A stretch of 18,152 nucleotides of DNA from Obelidium mucronatum (lineage: Eukaryota; Chytridiomycota; Chytridiomycetes; Chytridiales; Chytriomycetaceae): the NCBI GenBank assembly GCA_025765595.1, contig JAIVFH010000474.1, positions 1 through 18,152 of the forward strand, written 5' to 3'. Numbering within the stretch: the stretch's first letter is position 1; each line of letters opens with the position of its first letter. The translations under genes were made by a program, and so were the position numbers. The notes under the pieces are model-generated. The model was not told the DNA's origin, did not search any database, and saw only the letters and a program-made list of their open reading frames with translations. Below, piece by piece: positions 8,401 through 18,152 of this stretch.

Positions 8401-11400
8401 TGCATGTTTGCAACCAGCGCATTTGTTTCAAGCAATTTGCTCAACCCATTTCGCAAGCGGTCACGTCCAGAACCAAGCTCCTTTCGCTTTTCCTGCAACA
8501 TTGAGGTATAGAGGTTGATTAACTCCAAATATGACGTCGGTGTAGTGTAATATCGCCTTCTGAGTTCGGCATAGAACTTCTTTGCCAAAGTGCCAACAGA
8601 TGCATGGATTTCAACACACATTGTCGAAATCTTCTCCCTCATTTCATCGGATCCCAGATCTACGAACTCAAAAAACCTTTTGGAAACAGAAAGCAGCGCA
8701 TCTTTCGGCCATTCGTCAAACCAATCAATTGTAGAGCAGTTTACTAATGATGGAAACATTCGGCAGCGATTCCTGAAAGCATCACCAACAGGACTTGTTG
8801 CCAAAACAATATGTAAATTGTCTCGAACTCTATTGATGAAGAGTTGATAAACGGAGTCTCGATCTTCAGGCAAGCCCTTTTCCCTGGCAATTGGACGCAG
8901 CTCCCCCAGGATCTTTTCCCGCTCATCCACCTCAAGCAAGTTAGGAACCTCTCCAGAGTTAAGAATTGAGTTAATATCTTCCAAGAATGATTCTCTCTTG
9001 ATTTGAGTGTCTGATAGAAGGAACACCGTATTCTTTCCATCTACACCTGAGCTGCGATAGAGCTTTTTCAAATCCTCTCGCCATTCGACTGTATCGTATG
9101 TTCGAGTGAGTTCAATTTGAAAGCATTGGAAATCGGCTATATGGCACGCAAGTCGCGTTAAAGATTGTTTCCCAGTTCCACCAACTCCAACAAGTAAAGC
9201 ATTTCCCCTAGGCTGCCGAATGATTCTAGATATTCGACTAATATGCTGTTTGGCGTCCATAAAAAATATCAATCGTATGTCTTTGCTCATGGTTACATTG
9301 AATTCCTCTAGGTACTCCTCCAAAAGAACATTCATGATTTTCATGTCGGTAAACTCGATATACTGGCGATCTTCAACAGGTACGCCCCGTTTTGAAAAAT
9401 CTCCGAAAATGATAGGCTTTTCTACCAAGATATCTTTTGGAATGTTCACCCCAAAATTTCGATCAACTAATTCCGAAACCAGTTTGAAAAAAAATAAGCG
9501 ATCATGCTCATCAATCAATCGATCATGAAAGACACGAGATGATTCGTGAATAAACGCTTTGGCAATATCTGCTTTCGTTGTCACATTTACTGGCTGAAAC
9601 TGTAAGATTCCTTGGACTACTTTGGATAGATCACGAAGGTTAAACGTATAATGTGATTTAGCAGGCGTTGGAAGGAGCTGAGTACACATGCTGTGATATA
9701 TTTCAATCGCAGAATTTACAATGGCGTCTGTTGAAAGTTTGACTTCGTTTGGAAACGGCTTCAGAAAACCCTCCACAATGGACTTAAAAATCTTTGACAG
9801 CGACATTTCGCTCGGAGATGGAATATTGAGCATATTAAAATGGCGCAAGAAGCGAGGTGTTACAATGTTACGACCACCTGAAGCTTTGTCAGTAAGGACT
9901 TTTCTGTGATGTGATATTACCTCCTGGTGGGGCACAACAAGTCACAAGCTCTATATCCTGAACTACTTTCCAGATCAGTTTTTCACGATCATAAAAACCT
10001 CCAAAATCTATGTACTGGCGGACAAGCTCAATTGGCGGCTGAGATCCATACGTATCCAGTTTTGGCATATTCAAATCGTCAATAAACAAAACTATTTTAC
10101 TCCATCCAGTCGGCGCGCCATTTATATTCTTCCGTTTCTTCTCGAGCTTGAGTTCCATGTACTGTTGTGTCTGTTCGCTGGTTGTCTGTGCCGAGAAGTT
10201 AAGCGGGATAACTATGTATCCTTTCGGTTTACTGATTCGATTGAGGAGGTCCTGTACAATAACAGATTTCCCAACTCCAGTTCCTCCCGTAAATAAAGTG
10301 CGAAATCCGTTTGTCAGAAGTGCTTCTAGTAGATAGGCATATTTGATGGTATCTGGTGTCGGAACAATCATTTGGAAGTAAGGGATGTCTCTTGAATATG
10401 TAAATGAAGGGACAATATCCTCCCATACTCCGAATCCTTTTCGTTTCAAGTCAACGTAATGGGCAAAAATTGAGTTTGAACTTGGCATGGAAAACTCTGG
10501 TATTGGAGAGTTGTCAACCATGTCTCTCAAAAAGGTGTCGAATTTCTCCTGGTTTCCATCTGCTAGGTTTCCTCCGATGGACCAAGCGTAGCAGAAGAAA
10601 AATATATGATTCAAAACCCCCCGCAAATCTTGAACATCCGAGCCAAAGTCGATTTCTCCTGACTTACTTAAGAACGTGGACATCAAATTGCACAACGATA
10701 CCACAAGATTGATATTGACCGAAGGTACAAACTCGGTGCAACTCTTACGAACAAACCTGAGCCCTTTCTCAACAAAGCTCTCCATCAAGAACTCAATGTG
10801 CTCTTTTGCACTGTCTTGGATGTATGAGGGAAGCTTCCGAAGCCATGACCTAACATACGGCCACCAACCAAGGCTTACAGGATCCATATACACCTAATTT
10901 AATTATTCAGTAGACGTCACAGGATAGTTTGCTTATTTACCATCCCACACCGCGACACGGTTGCAGGAGAGGCGACAGCAAGGTCCATAACTTCAAACAA
11001 CATGTGCATTGAGTTGTTCATTTTGATACGTTCGCCATTGATTAAAGTTAGAAGTTTGTTGTCATCTAAAACGGTGTTCATGTTTTCAATCCATTAAGGC
11101 GTCGGACAGGTCCATCCAAAACGGTCCACTTCTCGTCAGGTGAAGGATCGGCGACTTGCTCTCGGAAAATACAGCCAATCAATCCGTCTTTCCACTCCAT
11201 AGTAGCCAGATTAAATTGACCATAAAGGTCTGTCATGGCGACACACTTGAAACAACTCAGTTTTTACGAAAATCACACCACAAGCCTCACCTTTGGATTC
11301 AACACCCAAGTTTTGACCTTTTCAAAGTTAACGTTTGCTGGATATCTGTCTTTCAAACGGGTGTTCGCTTCCCTCAGAATCTCATAACAGGTAGTTTTTC

Positions 11401-14400
11401 CGCCACCAGTGGGTCTAAATAAATCTCAGAATTATTGATCCCAAATCTTTCCGACGACTTACCCCACAAGCATGACGCCATGTCTGATTCGCATGGTTTC
11501 ATAAAGTTGGCAAATACGTGTGATAAATGAGTCCACTACCTCCAAAGAACGCTCATGCATGACTTCTTTAAAAGCATTGATAAGCAAACTGAAGTCTTTC
11601 TCAATGATTGTAACACCCGGAAATAGATCTTGAAGGATTCCGGCAAATAGGCAAACATCCTCTTCCAGAAATTTGGGAAGATTTGAATCTCTCAAAGATC
11701 GAATGAGAACAACATCCTCAGGTAACTCTGGACTGGCTCTTTTTAACGCTCCGGCCATTATAAGTACAGACTTTACGGCCCTCATTCTATTTAAATCAGT
11801 TTACGACGATCGCTTCTTAAAATAAAAGCTTCTTACCCGAAATCGTAGTGATCTTGCTGCGAAAGCTGTTCTGAGCACAGTTTATATAGATTCACAACTT
11901 TCCCAGCAAACTTTTTGGCACTTTCAAATCCTTCAGAGAATAGCATGATTTCAGCAATAAGGCCATAGTCAGGTATCATCATTGATATAGGTCGGAAAAG
12001 CGCCTTTAAATTATCGGGAAGCTCTGTCCTTCCTGCATATCCAGGATTCATTGCTAAACACAATGTTAATACATACTGCACGACTAATAAGTTTAAGCTT
12101 AACTGATAAACGCAGCGCATGTATCTATCAGTCGAATCTCTCGACCTTCAAAGTTAAACTTGGTCGCCTTGACATCCTTTGCCGCCTTTATCGTCAAAAG
12201 CTGTTGAGCTATCACAGACAGCACCTCAATATCTATTCTATTGAATTCGTCGAAGCATGCCCAAGCTCCAGACTGGGCCAACCCAGCAAACATTTTTCCT
12301 GTAGTATGTATAGGTTTAGATCAAAATAACCCTCGATAGAAACGAACCCATCATTTTGTAATCGAGACCGTCTGAACAATTGAATACAACACATTGTCGC
12401 GCAAGTGCTTTGGCGAGGTCCTTGACAGTCTCCGTTTTTCCTGTTCCAGCTGCAGCGATTTTAGAGGCATCAACTTAGTATGAATACCGTACCAGGGCCA
12501 ACAGGGGAGCCTCCTAAGTTGAGTTGCATTGCGCCAGTGAGAGTTAAATAACACCGATCTGTTAAAGGCGTAATGACCAAGCGAGGAGAACATCCCAAGT
12601 ATTCATAGCCGTAGGAAAATACCGATGAGGACATCTTCACATTGCACGTGTCCAAATCCATATCCCTAATTCAAACACGGTAAACATATGAAATTTCAGT
12701 TTAGACTTTACCAATAATATCTGAGTTGTTTAGTCCACTCGAAATCAGCGAGGCCCGTAACTTTCGCCTGAACCAGGCTCTGCACAATATCTCTATTGTG
12801 AACATCAATAGTTATTAAAGCCCCAAGCACAGCACGCTGAATTTTTGTCAGCTCTCCTCGAACCAAGCCCGCCAAAGCCGACAAATTATTTATAGAGTCT
12901 TGCTTCAGAGAGACAAGTGATCGATTGGGATCACTGGATTTGATTGCTTCACTGACATCACGGGTCCAGATTATTTGATTACCCGTAACAACTACTTGTC
13001 CGGCATGCTCTTTAACCCAGTCTGCACGTTTGGCGCCCTCATACTCACTGATAGCGATCTTAACCAGCCTTCGTAAAACGCTAAACATTGCTTCTTCTAC
13101 TGCTCCCAACCACGCTTCTACATTTCCTCGCGCCTTGATAGTTTTGGTAAATTTGACGCATTCTCCCTCGGGACTGACCATCGCCACAATATCAATGCTT
13201 TTTGGATCGCTAGAAAATTCAAGGCTCTTGATGGCATCGAAGCATTTGCTCAGATGTGGTTGAACGGCTTGTGGGTTTCTGGTTTGCGACAAGATCTCAA
13301 GCAGCTCATCGTTGGATAGAAAGTAGAAACGAGGGAATAAAAGGCGTTTAGATTCTAAATAGTCCTCCAAACATTTTTGAATTTGGTCCAGCAAAACGTT
13401 ATTTTGTTGCAAACTCTCCAAGAGTCCAGCCACAGTTCCTGACTTGATTGCATTTGGGTTTCTCGCCACCCTCCTCATAATATCTTTCCAAGTTCGATCC
13501 ACTTGAGCAAACATTCTCGCTTCATCGGGGAGCTGCCGTTGAATATCTGGGGCAGAGAAAATGCTTTCCAAATATAACCAGTTCCTTTGACAGGTGAGCC
13601 ACGCATCAAGCGTTTCGGAAAACAGAGCAAGCTGGCGATCCCATTTATCAACCTCGCCCTTGATAGGACCAATGAATCTTGAGCTTTTGATTGTTGCAAC
13701 AGTAACTTGACTGTCCTCCAGAAGGGTTTGAATATCCTCTACCGTTCCGAGAATATACACATCTTTCGAATCCCGGTAACCAATAACTATGAATTCAGCC
13801 TCATTCCAGTTCTTAACTACTTTTGCAAGCATTTCTTCCAAAGCCGCTTCACTGCCAGCCTGGCTGGATATGTTGGAGATTTCATCCTTGAAATCAAAGA
13901 CGCGCAATTCAATAAGTCTACCCAGGGTAAATGTTTCATCTTTGTTGAGCTGTTTTCCAAGTGCATCTTGAATTCTATCCCAGTGTCTTTGCTTCAACGC
14001 CTGGTTCCTCAAATCAACAATTGTCGGGTACATTGTTCTAAATTCATCAACCATTGACTTGAGTTTGGGGACAACATCATTGGGAGGCAATCCTTTATCT
14101 AGCGAATATACTGTTTTCAGATAAACTTGTATCTGAGCACTGACTTCTTCAATATTCAAGGACTCAAAAGGTTGAGACTTCCATTCACTAACAAAACCAA
14201 TCAGCAACACGACCAAAGAAGGGCGTCACACTTTCACATACCGAGCCATTTGGGACCACTCCTTTAAGCTTATCCAAAGAGTACTTTTCAGTTGGACTTC
14301 GTTTAATGTCTCCTCTAATTCCCCACTTGATGTTGATTTCTTTTTGGGATCCTTCTCTTCGACTTTCTTATCGCCAAAAGAAGAGCCCCCGTTCCTAAAA

Positions 14401-17400
14401 AGCTCTCCCCACATTTCATACTTCTTTTTTTTACATTCAATGGAGTTCAGTGCCGTTTTTAACTCCGCCAAGAAAGCAATGACAGCATCACTGTTGGCTC
14501 CAAGGTTCAAAACAACTGGGTCTTGGGCTCTATTTCGCACATCGCTAACTTCACCCATCAAATCAGACATGGATTTTTCAAGTTCTGCACTGAATCGAGT
14601 AATGCTCTCTTCCTTGGTATCAGTGGCCATATCCACAGCCTCTTGCAAAGAGCGAAGTGTGGGACCCAAAGTTTGATACAACGCCAAATCCGTCGGTTGG
14701 ATAGTAATTCTATAGTTATCCAGGAGATGATAGAGGCGGGCGACTTCATCATGCATACTCTCAACAAGTGGAAGCGCCACTTTGACTGAATGAAGTATAT
14801 TAGTATATCAAACGAGAATCGCTTGAGCCTTACTCTTTTCCAGCCATCCCAAATATTCAACAAATGCTTCGACGCTTCCTGATTGAGAATTTAGCATTCT
14901 AACCCACGTTTGTAGCTCCGTCAGAAGAAGTTCGTTTTTGTTTCTTGCCAGGCCAGGCAAGATTTTTGCGACATCTGAGAAACAGCGCTCAGGGCTAGGA
15001 ACTAAGATGCTCTTTAGATTGGTAGTATCTACATCCACGTTGTTGATTTTGCTCGACAGCGGTATGGCACTCATTGCTTGACGTTGACTTTGAAATGTTG
15101 CCAAGGCCTCTTCAAAGAACTCGTATAAAGGAGAAAACGGCTCTTCGTCTCTTGTCTCGATTGTGCTCCCGATTTCTAAAACACTTCGCATGTTCTCTGC
15201 TTCAGGCGGAACTTCTTCACCCCTAGCCAACAACGCGGCTCGTTTCATTTTTTGGGATTTCTCTTCATATGCAGTAAGCACACTACTCATTCCCTCGTCG
15301 CCAGAATAAGTGGCAAGTACAACTGCAACTGGGCCACCAACTTGCTTTAACTGTTTGAGCGCATCGAAATATTCGTTCTCGATCCACATATTTCTGACGT
15401 CATTGAATGTCAACAACCATTCGGCGGCATTCAAGAAGATTCCCACCATGACACCTCGAATTCTACCACAAATTTCTCTGAAATATCCTCCCTCAGTTAT
15501 AATATTTGTTATTTGTGGCCCTTCTCCAAACTCCGATTCTTCGAGGCCTCTCTTTGAAGCTATAAGCCCCACCAGTCAAGTTCGATGGATCAAGGAATGG
15601 AATAGTGTTTGTGAGTAGCTTAAATTCTTCCACAGCCAAAACATATGATTTGAGGAGTTCGTCAATAGCATTTAAAAAGTCCGGGAGCGATGGTTCAAAA
15701 TACAAGTGCTTTGTTGAGCTTAACTGATGAAGGAGAAGTTCCAGTTTGAATAGAGGGACACTCCTTCACTTTCATCATGGCAGACTTATTCGGAAGAACT
15801 GACTTGCCATTCCTGAACGAAGGAAGGGTATCGTCTATCTCCATCTCGTTTTCATGCTTTTCGTCGTCATAAACGTCGCGAATTTCAATCCTTTGAATTG
15901 CGGCACGCAAGATTCCGCTTAGAATGGACGCAAATCCATCAAAGCCACAGATCATCAGCTGGCTAGTACCCACTTCTGGACCGACAATTACACCCCCAAC
16001 TTGAACAGTTCCATTAGTAATAAGAGTAGAGCCAATTTGATCTAAGCTGCCCATGTTGAGGCTTGAGTTTGAAGACACCTTTCTGGCTTGATCTAACACT
16101 GCATTCACTGCATTTGCCACATCATCCCCGCCCGGTCGCTCAAGAGACATAAGCAATCCGATCTGCTCGTCTCTAATTGGATCGTTTTCTTCATAGCCAT
16201 CTACAACTACATCGGCATCAACACATCCCCAGAAAACACGTTTCAACAAATCTTTGACTGAGTCTACAGCCAACATATGAAGAGTATTCACAACCATATA
16301 GTCAACCAGCTTGACAAATCTTTGGAGTCTCAAGCACTCACTTCTCCTAGCACTTTGCTCGGTAAAACTCAATCTCGGACCAGTAACCAGTCCGTTCAAC
16401 TCTCTTTCTTGTTCGTTTTCATCTCTCTCTTTCAAAGTCGTATCAAACCCTTTTTCTTTCAAACACCTTGTGGCTGCATCAACGATGAGTGTTCTTAGAT
16501 TAGCTTCCCAGTCATGGAGAGCACCATCGGTAATATTTTTCACCCAATCCAGCTGCTCTTTCAAAAACTCGGATAACTCATAACTCCTTTCCTCGTCCAA
16601 CCTGACGAGGTTTTTCTCGACGCCAAAAACAGTGCACAGCACTCTTACTTGAATCAAAGTAGGGCATAGAATCGGATGGGCCAGAAAGAGCTTCTTTTGT
16701 AATGCCTGTTTGGACTTAACAATTTTGGAATGTAACACAGTTCGATGCCACACGGTGAAGCATTTCCAAAGGCGGTATCGATAGAAAAATGGTATCTGAA
16801 GAAGTTTATGGAACAGTTTGTGCTCTCGGAGCCACTGCTGTGTTGGGGTGAATTCACCATGTCCGAGAGCATTAAAGCAAGTAATTCCCTGAGGTAATAA
16901 TTGTTAGATTAAGGGAAGGTTCTGAATGCACTCATACATTTTTGCTGATGGTATAGTATCCGTCTTCCTTTTTGATATCTTTATAGTCCAGAATCTCCAG
17001 GTTGTATGGATTAAATGTGGAGTTTCCAAGTCTAAGAGAAGGCTTAATAGCCTGTAAGTACGCGAATTCTTTTGTATCTCCACGCGCTTCAATGTATTGA
17101 ATGAACTGAAAAGGATTTTTGCACTGGCGAAGGCCCGAAGGTGGTACTTCCTCTGATCCCATTTGAAATGTGTATTTTAGAAGTTTCTTGCTTTGTTCTT
17201 CGGCATGTGATATCACTTTTCTCTCTTTTCCTTTGATAAGCAGAGATGTGTCACCACTAACAGTGTCGATGACCATCAAATCGCTAGAGGCAACTTTATC
17301 AGGAGTATACCCCTCAGCTTTGACTCCCAAATCTGAAATAGTTTGGTCTGGAAGCATCAATCGGACGCGCTTGACGTCCGCCGATTTGCTGAGCGATTGT

Positions 17401-18142
17401 GGCGCGAGTATGGATCGGTTCTGATTCAGGTTCTCAGTTGGGGCTGAAGCAATTGGAGGGACAACTGGTGTGCTTGAGAATCCGTTTCTCACATGCCCAA
17501 GACCAAACTTATCAAGTTCATCAGGAAGGTCCATAAGCACCTCGGCGCGTCTTTTTGGTCTCAACAGCGAATTAATGGTGTCTATGTCCATTTCTTGGTA
17601 TAAGCGCCCAGTTGCGGCGCTTTCTGGACGAGAAGATGCCTGTGAAGGAGGTCGACTATGTGTTTGACGCGCTTGGTGTCCATGCGTTGAACTAATGGGC
17701 AGAATGACTGGCCGTTTGGCTTTTAGAACCAATCGAGGGCTCCTCCCATTACCAGAGCCGCCAATACTCGGAGTCTTTGGGAATGTAGGAATTTCTCTCT
17801 CGGCCTGTATTTGAGTGCCCATTTTAAGTGTGTTTATGTGGTTACTTGATGATAATTACTTACCGCCTGGGCTATAACACGTGGAGTAGAAGTACCGCTG
17901 TTATCAGTACCAATCAATGGATCCAGTTTACAAGGAGCAGCAACAGATGAGTTACAGTAGCCTCGAGATGAAACACTAACAGTATCATCATCATCCCCAA
18001 ATTCACCCTTTTGGGCAAATAAGCTAGCCGGTGCACTTGAGAGGCGCATTGGGCTCGCGTAGGCAGCATTGGACGTAGATGTACTCAGTGCAGAGCCGAT
18101 GCGGCGGGGGGTGTTTTGGACCAGAGTAAATTGATTTGTCAT
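3834..18142 (-). CDS. DNAH6: Axonemal inner-arm dynein heavy chain, DNAH6-like (19 exons, with frame breaks)
   Basis: Exons in transcription order: 17864-18142, 16938-17804, 15804-16888, 14834-15763, 14242-14785, 12712-14187, 12493-12665, 12348-12449, 12104-12298, 11837-12053, 11463-11786, 11291-11414, 10941-11245, 9921-10893, 5486-9877, 4527-5441, 4160-4473, 3910-4107, 3834-3851. The 18 introns are 40-59 nt, GT-AG, and phases match at every junction. The protein is about 4,475 residues (human DNAH6 is about 4,160). In order: disordered N-terminus (1-300), tail and linker (to about 1,700), AAA1 P-loop [10 protein letters not shown] (about 1,783) with Walker [12 protein letters not shown]2 GPTGGGKTT (about 2,064), AAA3 GGTGVGKS (about 2,410), AAA4 GVGGTGKQS (about 2,761), stalk and microtubule-binding tip (about 2,990-3,320), AAA5-AAA6, and a C-terminus ending [14 protein letters not shown]. 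It uses ATP hydrolysis to slide flagellar microtubules. The DNAH6 call rests on the N-terminal [20 protein letters not shown] and LWKCFTVW region; DNAH3/7/12-type paralogues are less likely. Three extra bases interrupt the frame. The start at 18142 has 10 bases of sequence before it, so a further upstream exon cannot be excluded. Confidence 0.9.
5486..9877 (-). other. Dynein AAA4, stalk, AAA5 and AAA6 in a single 4.4-kb exon (exon 15)
   Basis: The exon is one uninterrupted frame of 4,392 nt. AAA4 shows P-loop GVGGTGKQS and [10 protein letters not shown]. Two long heptad-like helices ([13 protein letters not shown] onward, and [16 protein letters not shown] onward) flank a globular segment with SKPPDLV and [17 protein letters not shown], the microtubule-binding tip. 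AAA5 follows with [15 protein letters not shown], and AAA6 includes [31 protein letters not shown] and [11 protein letters not shown]. The continuous frame argues that the gene is under selection or was until recently. Confidence 0.92.
9921..10893 (-). other. Dynein AAA3 module (exon 14)
   Basis: Residues about 2,207-2,530, starting [12 protein letters not shown] after RCGM| at intron 10894-10940. It contains the AAA3 P-loop GGTGVGKS at about 2,410 and Walker [12 protein letters not shown] at about 2,475, and ends [16 protein letters not shown] across intron 9878-9920. AAA3 is the main regulatory nucleotide site of dynein. Both motifs look intact. Confidence 0.88.
10941..11786 (-). other. Dynein AAA2 module (exons 11-13), frame broken at Walker B
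   Basis: The P-loop GPTGGGKTT is split by an intron (11415-11462) and followed by [16 protein letters not shown] across intron 11246-11290. The Walker B block expected in dyneins, [22 protein letters not shown], is recognisable on the DNA but needs two frames: DGPV ends one frame at about 11105 and WIENMNT resumes in another at about 11093. Exon 13 is 305 nt with phase 0 at both ends, that is, two bases over a multiple of three. Confidence 0.85.
11094..11105 (-). other. Two apparent single-base insertions in the dynein AAA2 Walker B block
   Basis: On the coding strand the bases GTCCGACGCCTTAATGG should encode V-D-A-L-W in one frame. They do so only if one C (of the CC at 11103-11104) and one A (of the AA at 11095-11096 or its neighbours) are extra. 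Flanking blocks WTVLDGPV and [13 protein letters not shown] are otherwise perfect. Read literally, translation ends at a TGA about 10 codons later. No intron fits in this interval. Confidence 0.85.
11837..12711 (-). other. Dynein AAA1 catalytic module (exons 7-10)
   Basis: AAA1 is the main ATP-hydrolysing site of dyneins. The P-loop [10 protein letters not shown] is assembled across an intron: exon 7 ends with GP plus the first base of the Ala codon and exon 8 supplies the rest (intron 12450-12492, 43 nt). Next come [21 protein letters not shown], Walker [10 protein letters not shown], and the sensor region [19 protein letters not shown] split by intron 12054-12103. All hallmark residues are present, so the catalytic site appears intact. 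Confidence 0.9.
15567..15570 (-). other. G4 run with apparent +1 frameshift in the dynein tail
   Basis: Before the run the frame gives [14 protein letters not shown]. After it the dynein-like frame [17 protein letters not shown] is one base later. Removing one G of GGGG joins them without a stop. Read literally, the upstream frame stops at about 15493. Possible introns here have mismatched phases or would delete conserved residues. Confidence 0.7.
15764..15803 (-). other. Candidate 40-nt intron (or one-base indel) in the dynein tail
   Basis: The frame changes between RNGK (exon 3) and [11 protein letters not shown] (exon 4). A 40-nt intron with donor GTCAGT and acceptor GTGAAG joins them with matching phase. 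It is the shortest of the gene, has a weak donor and lacks a pyrimidine-rich acceptor. A single extra base in the GG near 15763 would do equally well and would keep about 13 more residues. Confidence 0.5.
16938..18142 (-). other. Dynein N-terminal extension (exons 1-2)
   Basis: Residues 1-382. The first roughly 280 are low complexity (Ser/Thr/Pro/Ala, short acidic DDDD, basic patches such as RPKRRAEVL) with no predicted fold. From about residue 315 the sequence becomes conserved, with [31 protein letters not shown] and [12 protein letters not shown], the last resembling the N-terminal block of DNAH6 as I remember it. The joins A|AEREIP (intron 17805-17863, GTAAGT) and SKN|GITCFN (intron 16889-16937, GTATGA) are both phase 0. 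The extension accounts for most of the extra length over the human protein. Confidence 0.7.
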
Positions 18143-18152
18143 AGTCAGAGTT

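Larger units (their letters stand above)
12712..16888 (-). other. Dynein tail and linker region (exons 3-6)
   Basis: Residues about 383-1,727. This is the helical tail that binds intermediate and light chains and, towards its end, the linker (DHC_N2-type) that swings over the ring. Recognisable blocks include [82 protein letters not shown] (shown here as an anchor of the linker), [19 protein letters not shown] and [11 protein letters not shown]. Junctions EK|IKVALP (intron 14786-14833) and MAR|EWKSQPF (intron 14188-14241) are clean. One intron or indel (15764-15803) and one frame break (15567-15570) lie in the first third. Confidence 0.85.

Noticed and set aside
6103..9909. Many + strand ORFs of 60-106 codons within 6-10 kb
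   Set aside because: All lie opposite the continuous dynein exon 15 and read as shadows of its codons.
15570..15803. One large intron covering both frame changes in the dynein tail
   Set aside because: It would remove [10 protein letters not shown] and [18 protein letters not shown], which match the dynein tail pattern, so these bases must be exon.
3834..18142. Splitting the motor into two or three separate genes at the frame breaks
   Set aside because: The domain order is complete and single-copy, no promoter, stop/poly(A) or new start is seen at the breaks, and one-base corrections restore conserved motifs.

Overview
The window looks like nuclear DNA of a flagellated, intron-rich, compact eukaryote. 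A zoosporic (chytrid-type) fungus fits best. This is inferred from very short spliceosomal introns (about 40-65 nt, GTAAGT/GTATGT-like donors, TAG/CAG acceptors), moderately AT-rich DNA, close gene spacing and an axonemal (flagellar) dynein gene. No RNA gene, CRISPR array or prokaryote-style operon was seen.

Layout. (1) 1-1820, + strand: the 3' part of an unrecognised gene with four exons in view. It encodes a Ser/Thr/Lys/Pro-rich linker, a very acidic middle with two SV40-like nuclear localisation signals, and a globular C-terminus of unknown family. (2) 1821-3833: about 2 kb without an intact gene. It holds a T-rich minisatellite, a MITE-like element (2019-2187), a 33-bp tandem repeat open on both strands, a foldback hairpin (2681-2779), an orphan open stretch, and a decayed partial copy (about 3510-3656) of an exon of the first gene. 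(3) 3834-18142, - strand: one axonemal inner-arm dynein heavy chain, closest by eye to DNAH6, which I could trace as 19 exons from a start codon 10 bases inside the right edge to the canonical dynein C-terminus and a polyadenylation signal. It encodes about 4,475 residues once three small reading-frame breaks are bridged.

The dynein order is complete: disordered N-terminus, tail, linker, AAA1-AAA4 with their P-loops, stalk with microtubule-binding tip, AAA5/AAA6 and C-terminal domain. It would act as a minus-end-directed motor in the flagellar inner arm. The left gene has nuclear-protein features and no visible functional link to the dynein; the two are convergent and separated by the repeat-rich spacer.

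The most useful observation is a pattern of apparent single-base insertions, mostly in homopolymers (A6 at 221-226, G4 at 15567-15570, two at 11094-11105, possibly one near 15763), inside otherwise well-preserved coding sequence. I read these as most likely assembly errors, with pseudogenisation the alternative. I found no convincing new defence, mobile or biosynthetic system. The more novel material is the unrecognised nuclear gene with its broken local duplicate, and the small repeats between the two genes.
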